Assembly: GCA_949316235.1 (NCBI GenBank)
Contig: OX438758.1
Span: forward strand, 16,193,194-16,257,193
DNA length: 64,000 nucleotides
Origin: Oegoconia quadripuncta
Taxonomy: Eukaryota > Arthropoda > Insecta > Lepidoptera > Autostichidae
Direction: 5' to 3'
Shown: positions 52,118 through 63,884 of the stretch, piece after piece
Position numbering within the stretch: position 1 is the stretch's first letter
How the letters are laid out: every line of letters starts with the position of its first letter
Program-made: the position numbers and the translations under genes
The notes under the pieces: model-generated
Told to the model about the DNA's origin: nothing
Seen by the model: only the letters and a program-made list of their open reading frames with translations
Databases searched by the model: none

Positions 52118-53120
52118 TATGAAACAAAATTGTTTATTAGCAGTTATCTAGAACTAAAATAGTTAGACAAGTACTTACGGTTAGACTCAATTGAGAATAT
52201 TGTTCAAGAGTATATGTATGTATAAAGAATACCATCAAATCCGTGAAACTGCCTTAGATCCATGTAACTATCATAATGAGACTTGCTGGTATTGAGAATT
52301 TATGATTAAGTGAAATAATTTATACAGGGCTATTTGTTAATCAGTATCCAACTTTTAAAATAATAAAATTCGTCTTTTTTCTTAGAATCAATTACCTACC
52401 ATTTTTCTTACAAATAGGTCCTTTAGAACCTAAAGATACCTTTAGGTAAAAAAACCCTTAAGGTTATATGATACTTTATGCCTAAAAATATGGAGACAGA
52501 TTTCAAAAATATCCCTGAATAAGTAAGATAACTCTATCTAAACAACATAAGAAAAAATATTCATTTTAAAATGTTCCCCCTACAACTGTTATAATTAATA
52601 ATATTATAATTTCTATTTACACTATTGTAGTTTAGTGAATTAAACGAAATAGAAAACAAAATTATAATTAACTATTATCATATCATAGATCGAAGTCGGT
52701 AGATCCATTTCACTTACAAACTAAATTCAACCGTATTTCTTGCAGCACAACTATCAAAGTTAATCAAAATTTTTATGCGACTCATCCTTTTCAAACTGAG
52801 GAAAAGAGTAAAAATTGTACATTAGATTACCAACGCCAATGCTGTATTTTCTCTTATTTTATCAATTTAATAACAATATGAGTATAACACCAAAGCACCC
52901 GACAGCATATCTTATATTTCGCAGGTGCCATATTACATTTTTTTACCAAAAAATGTATCTTATATCACCCCATCAAGAGCAATCTAACGACACCATACAC
53001 TTCGAAATCGGTCAAGCCATTTAGGCTACAAAGAAATCTACATACATACATACAATACCCTCCTTCCTTGGGCTGTAGGGTAAGTCGTATAAATATCTTG
53101 ATTACCTCTGATCTGTATCT
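52118..53120. other. Intergenic sequence
   Basis: AT-rich with no recognised gene, RNA or complete repeat. Confidence 0.4.
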
Positions 53121-53124
53121 AACT

Positions 53125-53320
53125 TATATTATAAATGCGAAAGTTTGGATGTGTGTGTGTTTATTTGTTTGTTTGTTGCCCAATCACGGCGAAACGGGTG
53201 AACGGATTTGGATGAGATTTGGTATATAGGTAGAGTATACCCGGGATTGAGACATAGGATATTTTTATCCCGATAAAGTGAGTAGTTCCCGTGGGATAAA
53301 CAAATTTCCGCGATAAAAAT
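53125..53320 (-). repeat. Interspersed repeat family F, reverse
   Basis: 'ttatattataaatgcgaaag', 'cggcgaaacgggtgaacgga', 'atcccgataaagtgagtagt' and 'tcccgtgggataaacaaat'. Confidence 0.7.
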
Positions 53321-53672
53321 TATCATAAATACGACTGAATTTAGCAAGGAAAATCGATCTACCAACTCGGGTCTATGATTATTATGTAAAAGGCAGTTGT
53401 ATATATATATGTAAAGACCAATCTCAAAATACAATAATCTGTAGCAGTAAACGTTATTTATTTGAAAACTTCTATTCTCAATGTATCCGTTCTTCCAGCA
53501 ACATCCCAATTTCAATTTCCAATAACCCTAATAGTTGTTTTTGAGACAGAGCTGAGAGAAGCGAAGAGCCTGACCTCTATACATTATGTTAATTTAATCG
53601 TTTGCAACATTAAAAGGGGTGTGATTCAATATCGCCAACATAACAAAGAAAAAACATATAACACATCAAATG

Positions 53673-53919
53673 ACGACTTGTTTGGTATAGGGGTTAGAAA
53701 CTCTGACCACTACACCAACAGGTCGCGGGTTCGAATCCCGCTAGGGTCATATGTTTGTGTGATGAATACCGACATGTGTACCCGAGTTATGGATGTTTTC
53801 ATTTATAATAGTGTTTATTTACAAAAAAGTATATAAACCAATCCACAACACAAGCCTATGGTTGCTTACTGTGGAACTAGATAGCACTGTGTGTATGTCT
53901 AAGGATATTTATTTATTAT
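53673..53919 (+). repeat. Full-length tRNA-headed SINE, family A
   Basis: Head 'gtttggtataggggttagaa', B box 'GGGTTCGAATCCCGC', body 'acatgtgtacccgagttatg', tail 'gtggaactagatagcactg' and 'tgtctaaggatatttattta'. Confidence 0.8.
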
Positions 53920-54158
53920 TATTATCTTTATTCAATTGATAAGTGTAAATTTTTCGCATTTGTGTTTCTTACATTCCCGGCATACAAACGTCTTTTCAAA
54001 AATCTTTAAATGCAGTTTTCCTTGATTTTAAAAATAAAGGGATGTTTCCTTTGCAGAAAATTTGTTAGTTGTTGCATCAGTTGTATAAGACGGTGATATT
54101 GACAGCAACCAAAAATCCCTCTGTGTGAAGAAAAGAGTTAAGAGGACCAGTTATCCTC

Positions 54159-57100
54159 TTAGTTTCTGGTGTACTTCGTATATTTGGCTGGAAAGTCGAT
54201 GGTAGCACTCAAGTAGTCTTCGTATCCCTCGTCTTCGTGGGAATAAGGCTTGCGATACGAAGGAGCTGGAACAAAAGGTTAATATTTTACGAAAAAAAAC
54301 TTACCGCATATATTTGCTGCCAGTTTTAGGACAAAAATGTATGAATATTTAAAATTATGGTGATCTACAACCTTTATTCAGTCGTCAGCGAACCTATCAA
54401 AACACTGAACCGATGTTAATAAATGAGCTTGTAATGTAATTATTAATAATTGATGAATAATGTTAGCAAATTTAGTCCTTTCAGTTTTTTAGCGCCTAAG
54501 GCTCATCCCGTGCAAATACTTTGAAGACACAAATAGAAACGCCTTCCCGTTTGCACGCACGCACGCAACGCACGGGATGAGTCTTAGACTTTAGAAATCA
54601 GATACAAAAAAAAAGAATTTTTAATAAAATATAATAAGAATTTGGAAAAAATCAGAACTCCACTTAATTCAATAATGTTTTGTGGGTAAGTTTATAAATT
54701 TTTATACTTATTCGGTAAAAAATGCAGGAAGAATATGGTTACAATCGAAAAAACATGGGTAACTCTAGATTTTTTTTTCCTTTAATTCTGTAAATTAGAA
54801 TAAAATTTGGGTAAAACCACCGGGTTTGTCGTATTCGTTCTTTATTAGCGACACGATCGAATGGTGTAATATTACAATGTGTTTTTTTTTAAAGAACGTT
54901 TCCTGGCGAGGAATATTGATTAAAAAAAAAAATCCAATGACGATTTTTAATTTTCATCAAAATCGGGCCAGAGACTTCTTTGAGTACTTTACGCTATTCC
55001 TCATAGTTTTGGATTTTGCCAACTACGTTCACTTGAAATATTCATTCTGTATAATTCCTCTGTATGGAAGTGTGAAAGGCTCACGTGTGCCGCAGCGATG
55101 TCGGTTAGTTTTCATCAAAATCGGGCCAGAGACTTTTTTGAGTATTTTATGCTATTCCTCATAGTTTTGGCCAACTAGGTTCACTTGAAATATTCATTCT
55201 GTATGGAAGTGTGAAGGGCTCACGTGTGACGCAGCGATGTCGGTCGGCGTGGAGCCGCAGGTGTGAGGGGCACGCACACACGTACCCGCCCGCCACGTTC
55301 ACACACGCGAACTCACAGCCGTGGATGTCTTGTTCGCATTCGTTTATATCTGTTGACAGCCGAATTGATCAATGAATTGACAAGAAATTCAAAGGATGTT
55401 ATTTTTTTTTAATGGTTAATTGGATACGCGTTAGACCACAATCTCATGTGATGGAAAGTGACGATGTGGCCGAAAATGAAGTACGCGATCTCAGTAGATG
55501 CCTATTCACCGTACTCTTGAAGATCCCAAAGTTGTAGATTCAGGAAAGATTGACGCCGGAAGGGGCCTTGGCTGTTCGCATTATGAATGAACAGTCCAAC
55601 CGCTTAGTGCGTATATTCGGTTGTTTTGTTTTACCTGACTACAGCATAGTCCAAAGGAGGGTAGTCACCACGTCTGTATTATGTTACCACCTACAGCCTA
55701 ACTAAATGCTTCAGCTGAAGTGAACAAATGAAGTGTCGAAAGCTTCATACAAGTCCGGTCAAGTACAAATTAACCTCTACTTAATATGGAAATACGTAAC
55801 AAACATAAGCCGCCCCCAATGTTCGCAAGAAACGATGAAATGAATATCCCCCTCCCGCAGGCGAACGCGGGGATGTCTTCCGTTCACCTCGGATAACATG
55901 TTCACTTCTTTTTGCTAACAAAACAGGCCACGCCCATGGTTAGAATAACGTAATAGTTGTTAGAAAACCATAAAAAGACGTCTCTAATCTGTGTCACAAC
56001 ACTCACCCAAACATCTTTGGCCGACGCCGAGCGATGTGAAACCCTTAGGGCAGGTACAGCGGTAGGCGCCTGCCGTGTTCACGCACACTTGTGTAGAATG
56101 ACATTGGTTCACGTCTATTAGACACTCATCTATGTCTGTTGAAGAAAACGTATCTTGGTCTTAAAGAAATAAATTTAAATGCTATAACCGCGTCCTTGGC
56201 TCAATATTTAATAAATAGTAATAAATATTTCGGACACTTATATATACCAATCGTCCCAAAGTAAGCAAAGCTTGTGCTATGGGTACTAGATAACGGATAA
56301 ACATACATAAATATTTAGGCAATAAATGATCGTAGTCATCACACAAATATTTACTCATAGCGGGATTCGAAGCCGCAACCGTTGGTTTCGCTGACTGGGT
56401 CACTATCTACTACAAAAATATTAATAAAGATCCACGATTCGGGAATAAACGTTTGTATTCGACATTTACTCATCACGAGAAAGTGACACAAGACAACGAA
56501 TCATACATACCATCGCAAGATTGTGTAGAATGGTTGTGCCTGTACCCAGGTTCACATGGTCCGGTAGAGATTCCATCAAAGTTCTCAGTTACGTTCACAT
56601 CGTAATACGTCGTCGAATATTTTTGTTCTGAAAATAGAATAATTATAAATAAACATCCTTGGAGATACACACAACGCCATCTAGTTCCACATTAAGCAAC
56701 TATAGGCTTGTGTCGTGGATACCAGATGGTTGAAAGACATCCATAACTCGGGAACACATGTCTATATTCATCATACAAACATATGCCCCTAGCGGGATTA
56801 GAACCCGCAACCTTTTGGTATAGCAGTCAGAGTTTCCAACCACTACACCAAACAAATTATGTTTTGTAATTCTGACAAATTCGCTATTTTCAGATATTTA
56901 ACTATTACGTGGTGCAAAATTATTGAAGTACCGCTGTACAAGGGTCTGATCAGTCACATTTGTTTGGCAGTATAAGACACTATACAGGATCAATTTTTCA
57001 AGTGGGGGTGCAAGGTCAAATCCTGAACTATGAGGAATAGCGAAAAGTACTCAAAGGAGTTTCGGACCCGATTTTGATGAAAACTGCATCATTGGAATTT

Positions 57101-58352
57101 TGAAAAATCAATATTCCTAGCCAGAAAATCGATCCCGTTGATTTTGAAAAAAAAGGGGCGCTTTGGCGGGATCTCGGCGAGTGAAGTTGCATTTTTTCTT
57201 ATAATTCTTATAATTTGTGCATTCTACTTTTGAAGATTAATAATGGCAGAATATTGTGCAGCAAACGTTAGTCATGGTGTACAAGTGAAGGGAAGTGTAA
57301 ATTAAAGTGCGTAACGAAGCTTTCGTGTTCCCACAAGAAGCCGCCAAAATCTTTTGTAAAGCATTCAGCCACTTTACAGAAGAATGACTTGACCATGACT
57401 AGACTCTGTATACGCCAAGTATACGACGAATTACGTGTTTTGCCCGAGACTGACTAATAAATTGAAGAAATAAGACATGGCTGTATGGGCTTAGATCCCT
57501 TTGCCTTCTCCGAAAAGAGTGAATAAAAGGAAAAAAAAAAAAAAAACACTGTTATTACAACATGCGATAGTGTTCTGGGAAGTAATGGCATGCCGTATGA
57601 TACGGCAGACGATGTCATCACAGAGACAGAGTACTATGAATCGGGATGTCATGCTACAGGGACTGGATAATATTATGTTCATAATATCACGGGGGGTTCC
57701 TAAATTATCATATTGAATTTATTAGTAAGTAGAAGTAAGAATAGACTTTCGGGCAGTGTCCTGAATACAGACTGAAATTATTCTTATACTGGAGGATCGC
57801 GAGGGTTGATCAAATTTTTGTTTATAGGCTGGCCTTTCTATATACGTACCTGGTCTGATATAAGACTCTTCAACATAAGATGTGTATGGCGAATTAACTA
57901 CTTCTGGTTGTATTTCAAACGTTGCTTCTGGTAGAAAAACGCTCTGTAAGTTAAAAGAGAATAATAGTAAATATGTATAACCATCAATTATAACGATAAC
58001 CATTGTCAGTAACATAATAAGAATCACTAATTGGTATAAGTTTACTATAATATAATTTCGGCAATAATGCTACTGTTGATTCTATGTAAATAAGTAAATA
58101 ATAATAAATATTTATTATCTCACCACAAAGAAATAGGTACATTGATAGGAATGTTAGGTAAATACAAAAACAAATTCCTTTGTGAGAGACTGGGGTCTGA
58201 AATAGGTTCGAAACCTGTGCTATATGTAGATCTCCAGGCTCTCACTCCCTTACTATTAGACATTACAACAAGAGCACTTAGAATAATTTATCTAAGTGAT
58301 GCAGTATAATGCTTAAAGTAGATATGTTGAAGCATGTGGATAGTGGACTAAG

Positions 58353-58427
<75 letters not shown>

Positions 58428-61400
58428 TGTGTGTGTGTGTGTGTTACTTACAGTTTCCAAGTCTTCTTCTTTACTGTTGAATACTTCGTTTTCAGTTTCT
58501 TTTTTAGATTTGCATTTCGGCAAGTCGGGGCATTTCTTTATCTGAAGATAATGAACATGGCTTATGAAGACGCAATGGTATTCTGTGATATAATGGGAAA
58601 ACAAGCGGCAACTGGCGAAACTCAAAAATTATAATACAACAAAGTATCATCATCATCATCATCTCAGCCCGTAAACATCCCACTGCAGGGAATAAGCCTT
58701 CCCTCGTTTAATGAGGACGTATGGGCCATAGTCCACCACACTGGCCCAATGCGGGTTGGGGACTTCACATGCCTTTGAATTATTATATATCAGGCATGCA
58801 GGTTTCCTCACGATGTTTTACTTCACCGTTTAAGAGCAGCCGGATAAATGCACATAAGTAATTAAATTTAAAAACTCATTGGTACATGGCCTGCCTGGGA
58901 ATCGAACCCGGGTTCCCAAATTGGGACAATACCTCCCATAACAAAGTATATAAAGTCCTAATTTATTGGTCTTTCCGATCTATTAATACGCGATTGTGTA
59001 GGTCCAAAGTATTCTCAATAAAAATTTGATTTATATAAATAATAATAAAAACACCCCTAATCTTTCGGCGAAAAATACCGCTCTGAAGCACTGAAATTGT
59101 AGGCGGTTCGGTTTCTCTTTAACCCCTGACGAAAAACAAGGGGTGTTATGTTTGATCCATTAGTTATGTCCAGTCTTTATCCGGTTGTATCTCAGTCATG
59201 TGTGGTCTGATTTGAGTGCGGTTTGTTTTTATATTAAAAACTAAATGAGGGAATAGATATTAGCCATGTTTGTTGAAAATCGGTTAAGCCGTTTCGAAGA
59301 TGTTTTTTTTTTTATATGAGAGGGCGGCAAACGAGCATGCATGATGGAAAGCAATCACCGCCGCCCATGGGCACCCGCAACACCAAAAGGGTCACAGATG
59401 CGTTGCCGGCCTTTGAGGAAGGTGTAGGCTCGTTTCTTGAAGGTTCCAATGTCGTACTCGTCCGGGAATACCGCTGCCGGAAGTCCGTTCCACAGGGTGG
59501 TCGTACGTGGTAAGAAGTTTCTTGAGAAACGTACAGATGTTTAGATTTTAAGTCAGTTTTTGGTGTAACAGGATGATATCATATTCTTATAGGTATTTTC
59601 TTAATTTTCCATTTTTTTTTAATTTAAGATTAAACTCAGGGATAGGTTCTTCGCCAACTTTAATGGACAACCGTCAAATAATTTTCGAATATTTAACATA
59701 GGTGGGATTATCTACAGGATGAAATCTAATTCGTGTAATACCACTACCATATACCTACTCATGATTACGAATAACTTTTCCCATGGAACCATAGTCGAAT
59801 TCGTTCAAAAAAAAAAAATTTCAATTACTCGTACAAAGTAAATCATTCTGTAACCACCTTTTGTAAGGAGGAAGTTCAATAATTTTCGGGTAAATTCGGT
59901 TATAGTTCCTAGTGATAAGTAATCAGAAGTGGAGTCACCAGCCGAAAATTATTGGATTTTCATATTAAAGGTATTTCAGAATCTTCAAAATTTCAGAATT
60001 TTTGATCGAATTCGACTATGATTCCTTGGGGAAAGTTGTTCGTAATCTAGAGTGGCTTCACTGGATAATGGGAATTACACGAATTCAAATTCACCCTGTA
60101 TAATGATATAATCATTAGCTAACTCGGGAGTTTTCTAAATTTTTAATTTATATATATTATTATTATCAACAAGATTGTTACTTGGAATACTTTGAAACTA
60201 CATAATCACGTGTTCAATGCCGAATTCGTGACCGTTTTCCGGTCCTCAAGAATTTTTGTTTTTGCCATCAAGTAGCTAAAAAGAAGAATGGATCGAGAGG
60301 ACTAATAAATTATGTCACGGATAGCGATAAATTAGCGACGGAAATTATAATGTAGAAAGTCTTATGAAAACCATGGTGCGCGGTTTGCTACAAGTGAACC
60401 TGGTGACGCTGGTATCGCCGGAAATGGAGCGGTGAGGACATTTAGAGTAATATATTAGATCTGCACATCAAAGTGAATAAGCACTTTGCTACCAGCCGTC
60501 AAAGGAGACGGACCACCATTTAACACATCAACGACCGTGAGTGACTCTTATTACCTACTATCACCGACGCTTGGAAGAATCCGGTGAGTCGTGATTAATA
60601 AGAAGTTGGTAATGGAATTTGAGCAAGGAGGAATTATAGACTAGCCAGGTTGAATTCCACAGACTGCACGCGAGGGCCAAGTTGTATGGCATGAGGGGGC
60701 GTGCATATGTTTACTCTTCACCAGTAAGCATTTTGGGTTCCATGATCATAATTTAACATTAAGATTTATGTGGCGGTGAGTGGTCTGCAATTACCACAAT
60801 ACTTAAAGATTTAAGGTTGTCGGGCCTAGTGTCATTCTGATATCCTATTCGCTTGATATTACATTGCAATTTCCCGAGCTACCCTATACCACGAGAGGCT
60901 GGCAAGGTCCCTGTCGTTAGCATCGCCCGCGTTTCCCCGACATATATTCTAAAATAAGGTCGCTTTAAATTTGGTGGAACAATAATATAATACCCGTTCG
61001 TTCACCCTAAAGTGCATTCATAAACCCCAGGAGTTACCTGCACATTGTCTCCAGCGCATCTCCCTCTAGCCTTACATCTCCTGGTTCGGGCCTGTGTACC
61101 GATTCCACAAGTGGCAGAGCAAGGAGACCATTTAGACCACACTGACCAACGCTGACCATCCTCATCCTGAAAACAAATCAATCTATACAAATAATAAAAT
61201 CAAAGTGTCTGTGTGTCAAAATTAATTCCAATATCTATGTGACTTATGTCAAAAACAGGATAGTCATAAATGTCAATTTGTTTTGTTTGTCGGTCTGGAT
61301 GTCTGGCCTGATTAAACTCTAAAACGCGTGAACGGCTTTTGTTGAAAGGTACAGAGATTTTACAGGTAGACTATCTCCTGTATTAGCGTTATAGCGTGGC

Positions 61401-63828
61401 CGTGTAGTCCCCGGCAGAGTCGTACCTAATGGTGGTACCACGTTAATAATGTCGAATAGCATAATCATTTCGTACCTAGTGGTTACTATTTAGTACGACA
61501 GAAGCTGCAAAAAATTTAATAAAATCTCCTATACGAAGTTTGACAATAAATTTTATTCTAAAGTGGAAGCGCGCTCACGTGGTACCTTCTACTTATTTGG
61601 GTGGCTGGCTATCTTATCTCAAACAGCCGGAACACAACAACATTGCTGTTTGGCGGCACTTAGATAAGATGGTAGTAGTTAGCCAAGTGGACATTTCAAA
61701 ATACCCTAGGACCAACATAACCATGTAGAAAAATGAATTTTTCAAGAAAATTAATACTTACCTCGCATGGTGGCATGTGACATTTCCGTCTTTCGTTAAT
61801 GAGGCCTTTGCAAGCAGAGTCATCTAGTACTATCTTGTCTGATTTGGTGGTCTTATCTGAAAATAAAGAAATGGTTAGTATTAATAATTAAATGTTAGGT
61901 AATATCGGAGAATAGACAATGAATAACTTTCATTAACACCGCCTCCTTTAAATAGGTCAATTACGAAGTCGCAACTGCATGACTGGTGCGCAGTGAGTTG
62001 CTCAATGCTGTTCTAGTAGCCCAGGGAAAATACGGTAAAAAATTAACTTAGCTAGATATAATTCAGAACGGGCAGATAATTGCTATCTTTTAGAGGAATA
62101 TTAGAGATGTAATTTTGAATAATTAGACTTTAAAAAAACGAGCGCTTAGTCTATATTTTTTTAGAAAAAGTTAATTTTAATTTTTATCTAACTTTAAATA
62201 CTAACTGATATTTTATTACGTAGAATTTTGTTAAACACAGTTAACTTATTGATGGATAAAAAACTAAGCATGTTATAGTTAGGCATGTATGTGTTTTAGC
62301 TGAAAATGTCGTCGAGCTGCATTGTTTAAGAAATAAAATGAACTTTATGAATCAGTTTTTCAAATTTAATAATTATATCCCTGAATACTATCGAAGCTCA
62401 CCGTAGGTAACATTGTAGTCGTCAGTATAGTGACAGCTCCTCGCTCTCTGCTGGTATCCCAGGCCACAGGATGCATTGCACAAAGACCATTGTGACCAGG
62501 CACTCCATTTTCCGGGCACTGCAATAAACAATTGTGATTTACAATTGCAATATGGCTAATTTCTCTTCACATCAGGAGGTATTTCACACCAAAGCAGCTG
62601 CTGTAGCTTTACCAAGCTCAGATACGCTCGTGCATGGAATAGTGCTGTCACCTCTGGGACGGATCAGCCAAGTACCAACTGGCTGAACTCGATTCTGTGG
62701 AACGGCGCGCCATAAGACTCATAGGCCCTTTCCATCTTCGGACAACCAGGCGTGGGGGGGGGGGGGGTTTCCATCCATATGTTGTCAACATACCAAACAA
62801 CCTCACTAAGCTCTTTGCTTCATCATTTATAATGCGGACTGCTAAGGTATGGAACTCACTGCCCGCGTCAGTTTTTCCCGACACTTAGAACCTTGGGATC
62901 TTCAAGTCTAGAGTGAATAGGCATTTACTGGGTGCGCGTGATACATCTTCGGCTACATCGTCACTTTCCATCAGCTGAGATTGTGGTCAAACGCGAAACC
63001 AGTTTTTAATAAAAAAAAAAAGTAATAATAATAAAAAAAATAATAATAATAAAAAAAAAAAACAACTGCATATAGAAGTCCACCCCCATAAGACTTTACT
63101 TACTATGGAAGGATTCGCTCTTGGGCAGGCGAGTTGGCGATCACTGATTCAGTGACAGCTTCACACCAATGACGCTGCAGCTTCGCTGCGTTAAGCTAGT
63201 AATCCATTAATCGCCTTTTACGACATCAATGGGAAGAGACGGGTTAGTCCTAATCTACTCTGCTGGAAACCACACGCTTTCTCTACCTATGAACGTAATT
63301 ATAGCGTCACCATTAAATATAATTCGTCTTCTTCCTATTAATGGGTTGCCGTAATAAACTGCTTCCAAAATTTTGCCACGAGCGTGAGTGAGTCATGGTT
63401 TTCTGCGCCCCGCAAGTACATTGGTCTTGGTTGGAAAAGCTCAAAAGAGAAAAAAAAACTCCTATCTACCTTTCATCTACCGACACGCGACCAGAGTCTC
63501 TTAAGGCATTTCCAGGCAGCAATTTGGGAGTCCGTTGGGAACGTTTTTGTCCACTGCTCGAGTTTCTCGTGTTCTCAGTGGGCAGGGTCAGGCAATGGCT
63601 CATGAAGCTATCCGCTATGGAAGCGGTGGTTGAAGAGAGGATGCGTGAAAGGTGAATGAAAGTACCCTGCACTGCTATGTAGTACCGCCTGTGGGCAGTT
63701 CCAGCAGCGCTCTCCGCTACGCAGACATACTGCCCAGCGTCGCGAGGACCCGCGTCCCATACTGCCAGCAAGCTGCTGCCCAAAACGTGTTGGATGTTGG
63801 GCAGATCGTCCCTAAGCCGTTGTGTGTC
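54159..63828 (-). CDS. Hemicentin-like extracellular matrix protein, 3' exons (partial)
   Basis: Ten exons on the minus strand, all phase-compatible (388 codons plus stop): 63828-63666, 62518-62402, 61856-61762, 61166-61038, 58541-58452, 57943-57850, 56627-56511, 56135-56007, 55349-55224 and 54265-54159. The upstream exons lie beyond the right edge. Order of modules: end of an Ig domain ('[14 protein letters not shown]'); TSP1 module 1 ('[17 protein letters not shown]', ending '...CHMPPCE'); TSP1 module 2 ('[17 protein letters not shown]', closed by 'CPDLPKC' in the next exon); an acidic linker; half an EGF module ('[12 protein letters not shown]'); then two calcium-binding EGF modules opened by 'DIDEC' and 'DINEC'; and a short tyrosine-rich tail. 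Ig then TSP1 then EGF-CA is the hemicentin order, but the usual G2F/nidogen domain and fibulin-type end are not seen. Secreted basement-membrane or cell-anchoring role by family. Confidence 0.8.
54951..55245. repeat. Tandem duplication including an exon end and splice donor
   Basis: Block 54951-55108 is repeated at 55109-55245 with small deletions: 'ttttcatcaaaatcgggcca', 'ctattcctcatagttttgg', 'ttcacttgaaatattcattc', 'gctcacgtgtg' then 'cgcagcgatgtcggt'. The second copy overlaps the last bases and donor of the hemicentin-like exon 55349-55224. Confidence 0.85.
55380..56000 (-). other. Hemicentin-like intron
   Basis: No recognised element between the EGF exons; about 55390-55700 has no clear family. 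Confidence 0.4.
56186..56420 (-). repeat. SINE family B, reverse
   Basis: 'gtcccaaagtaagcaaagct', 'ggataaacatacataaatat', 'agcgggattcgaagccgcaa' and 'ctgggtcactatctactaca'. Confidence 0.75.
56643..56853 (-). repeat. SINE family A, reverse
   Basis: 'cgccatctagttccacatta', 'ggataccagatggttgaaag', 'cataactcgggaacacatgt', 'agcgggattagaacccgcaa', 'ctttccaaccactacacca'-type head. It begins 16 bp upstream (in transcription sense) of the hemicentin-like exon 56627-56511. Confidence 0.75.
57010..57130 (-). repeat. Inverted relative of the 54890-55020 repeat
   Basis: 'ctatgaggaatagcgaaaag', 'gacccgattttgatgaaaac' and 'atcaatattcctagccag' are the reverse complement of words at 54900-55010. Confidence 0.65.
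57405..57525 (+). repeat. Short dispersed repeat shared with 13310-13410
   Basis: 'aagtatacgacgaattacgt', 'cgagactgac' and 'gatccctttgccttctcc' in the same order as at 13310. Confidence 0.5.
58357..58444 (+). repeat. (GT)n/(GTGC)n microsatellite 7 nt from a splice donor
   Basis: About 88 bp: GT repeats, then eight or so GTGC units, then GT repeats. The hemicentin-like exon 58541-58452 ends 7 nt away and its donor GTAAGT (58451-58446) almost touches the array. Confidence 0.9.
58652..58940 (-). repeat. SINE family D, full length, reverse
   Basis: 'atcatctcagcccgtaaaca', 'cactgcagggaataagcctt', 'gtttcctcacgatgttttac', 'tggtacatggcctgcctgg' then 'gaatcgaacccgggttccc', the reversed B box of a tRNA-like head. 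Confidence 0.8.
59165..59290 (+). repeat. Interspersed repeat family G
   Basis: 'gtccagtctttatccggttg', 'gatttgagtgcggtttgttt' and 'gttgaaaatcggttaagccg' match the 6315 copy. Confidence 0.55.
59300..59530 (+). repeat. Lepidopteran repeat 'gagggcggcaaacgagcatg'
   Basis: 'tatgagagggcggcaaacga', 'gcaatcaccgccgcccatgg', 'gcgttgccggcctttgagga' and 'tccgttccacagggtgg'. A short piece of the same family is at 11425. The open frame across it is not a gene. Confidence 0.65.
59713..60100. mobile_element. 388-bp fold-back MITE ('tacagggtga' ends)
   Basis: Left arm 'tacaggatgaaatctaattc' and 'gtgtaat...' then 'aaccatagtcgaattcg' (59713-59805) is the diverged reverse complement of the right arm 'cgaattcgactatgattcc' to 'attcaaattcaccctgta' (60005-60100). 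No coding capacity. Confidence 0.7.
60101..61030 (-). other. Hemicentin-like intron between 61038 and 58541
   Basis: No gene or recognised repeat found in this part. Confidence 0.4.
61565..61735 (-). repeat. SINE family C fragment, reverse
   Basis: 'gggtggctggctatcttatc', 'gccggaacacaacaacattg', 'gcggcacttagataagatgg' and 'tagccaagtggacattt'. The preceding 61520-61560 matches the retroelement tail at 1045-1110. Confidence 0.65.
62550..63010 (+). pseudogene. LINE ORF2 C-terminal fragment (CR1/jockey-like)
   Basis: Translation '[13 protein letters not shown]', then 'LRTTRRG', '[10 protein letters not shown]' and '[18 protein letters not shown]' is the recognisable end of a common lepidopteran LINE polyprotein, here with an internal deletion and several frame breaks. 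A run of 14 G (62754-62767) lies within it. Confidence 0.75.
63190..63260 (-). repeat. Interspersed repeat tail shared with 21575-21665
   Basis: 'taatcgccttttacgacatc' and 'aatgggaagagacgggttag' are the diverged reverse complement of the 21575 sequence. Confidence 0.5.
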
Positions 63829-63884
63829 CTGTTGAAACAAAAACAACAAATCTATTAGGAACTAACTTTACAAGTAGCTATTGC

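Noticed and set aside
58309..58634. Open frames with [14 protein letters not shown]
   Set aside because: Translation of the GT/GTGC microsatellite.
59316..59513. 65-codon open frame
   Set aside because: Lies entirely in an abundant lepidopteran repeat.
61002..61037. Extension of the TSP1 exon to '[11 protein letters not shown]' and stop
   Set aside because: Donor CAG-GTAACT at 61037 gives the phase that joins to '[10 protein letters not shown]' and completes the TSP1 cysteines; the extension is intron read-through, and using the later donor would introduce a stop.
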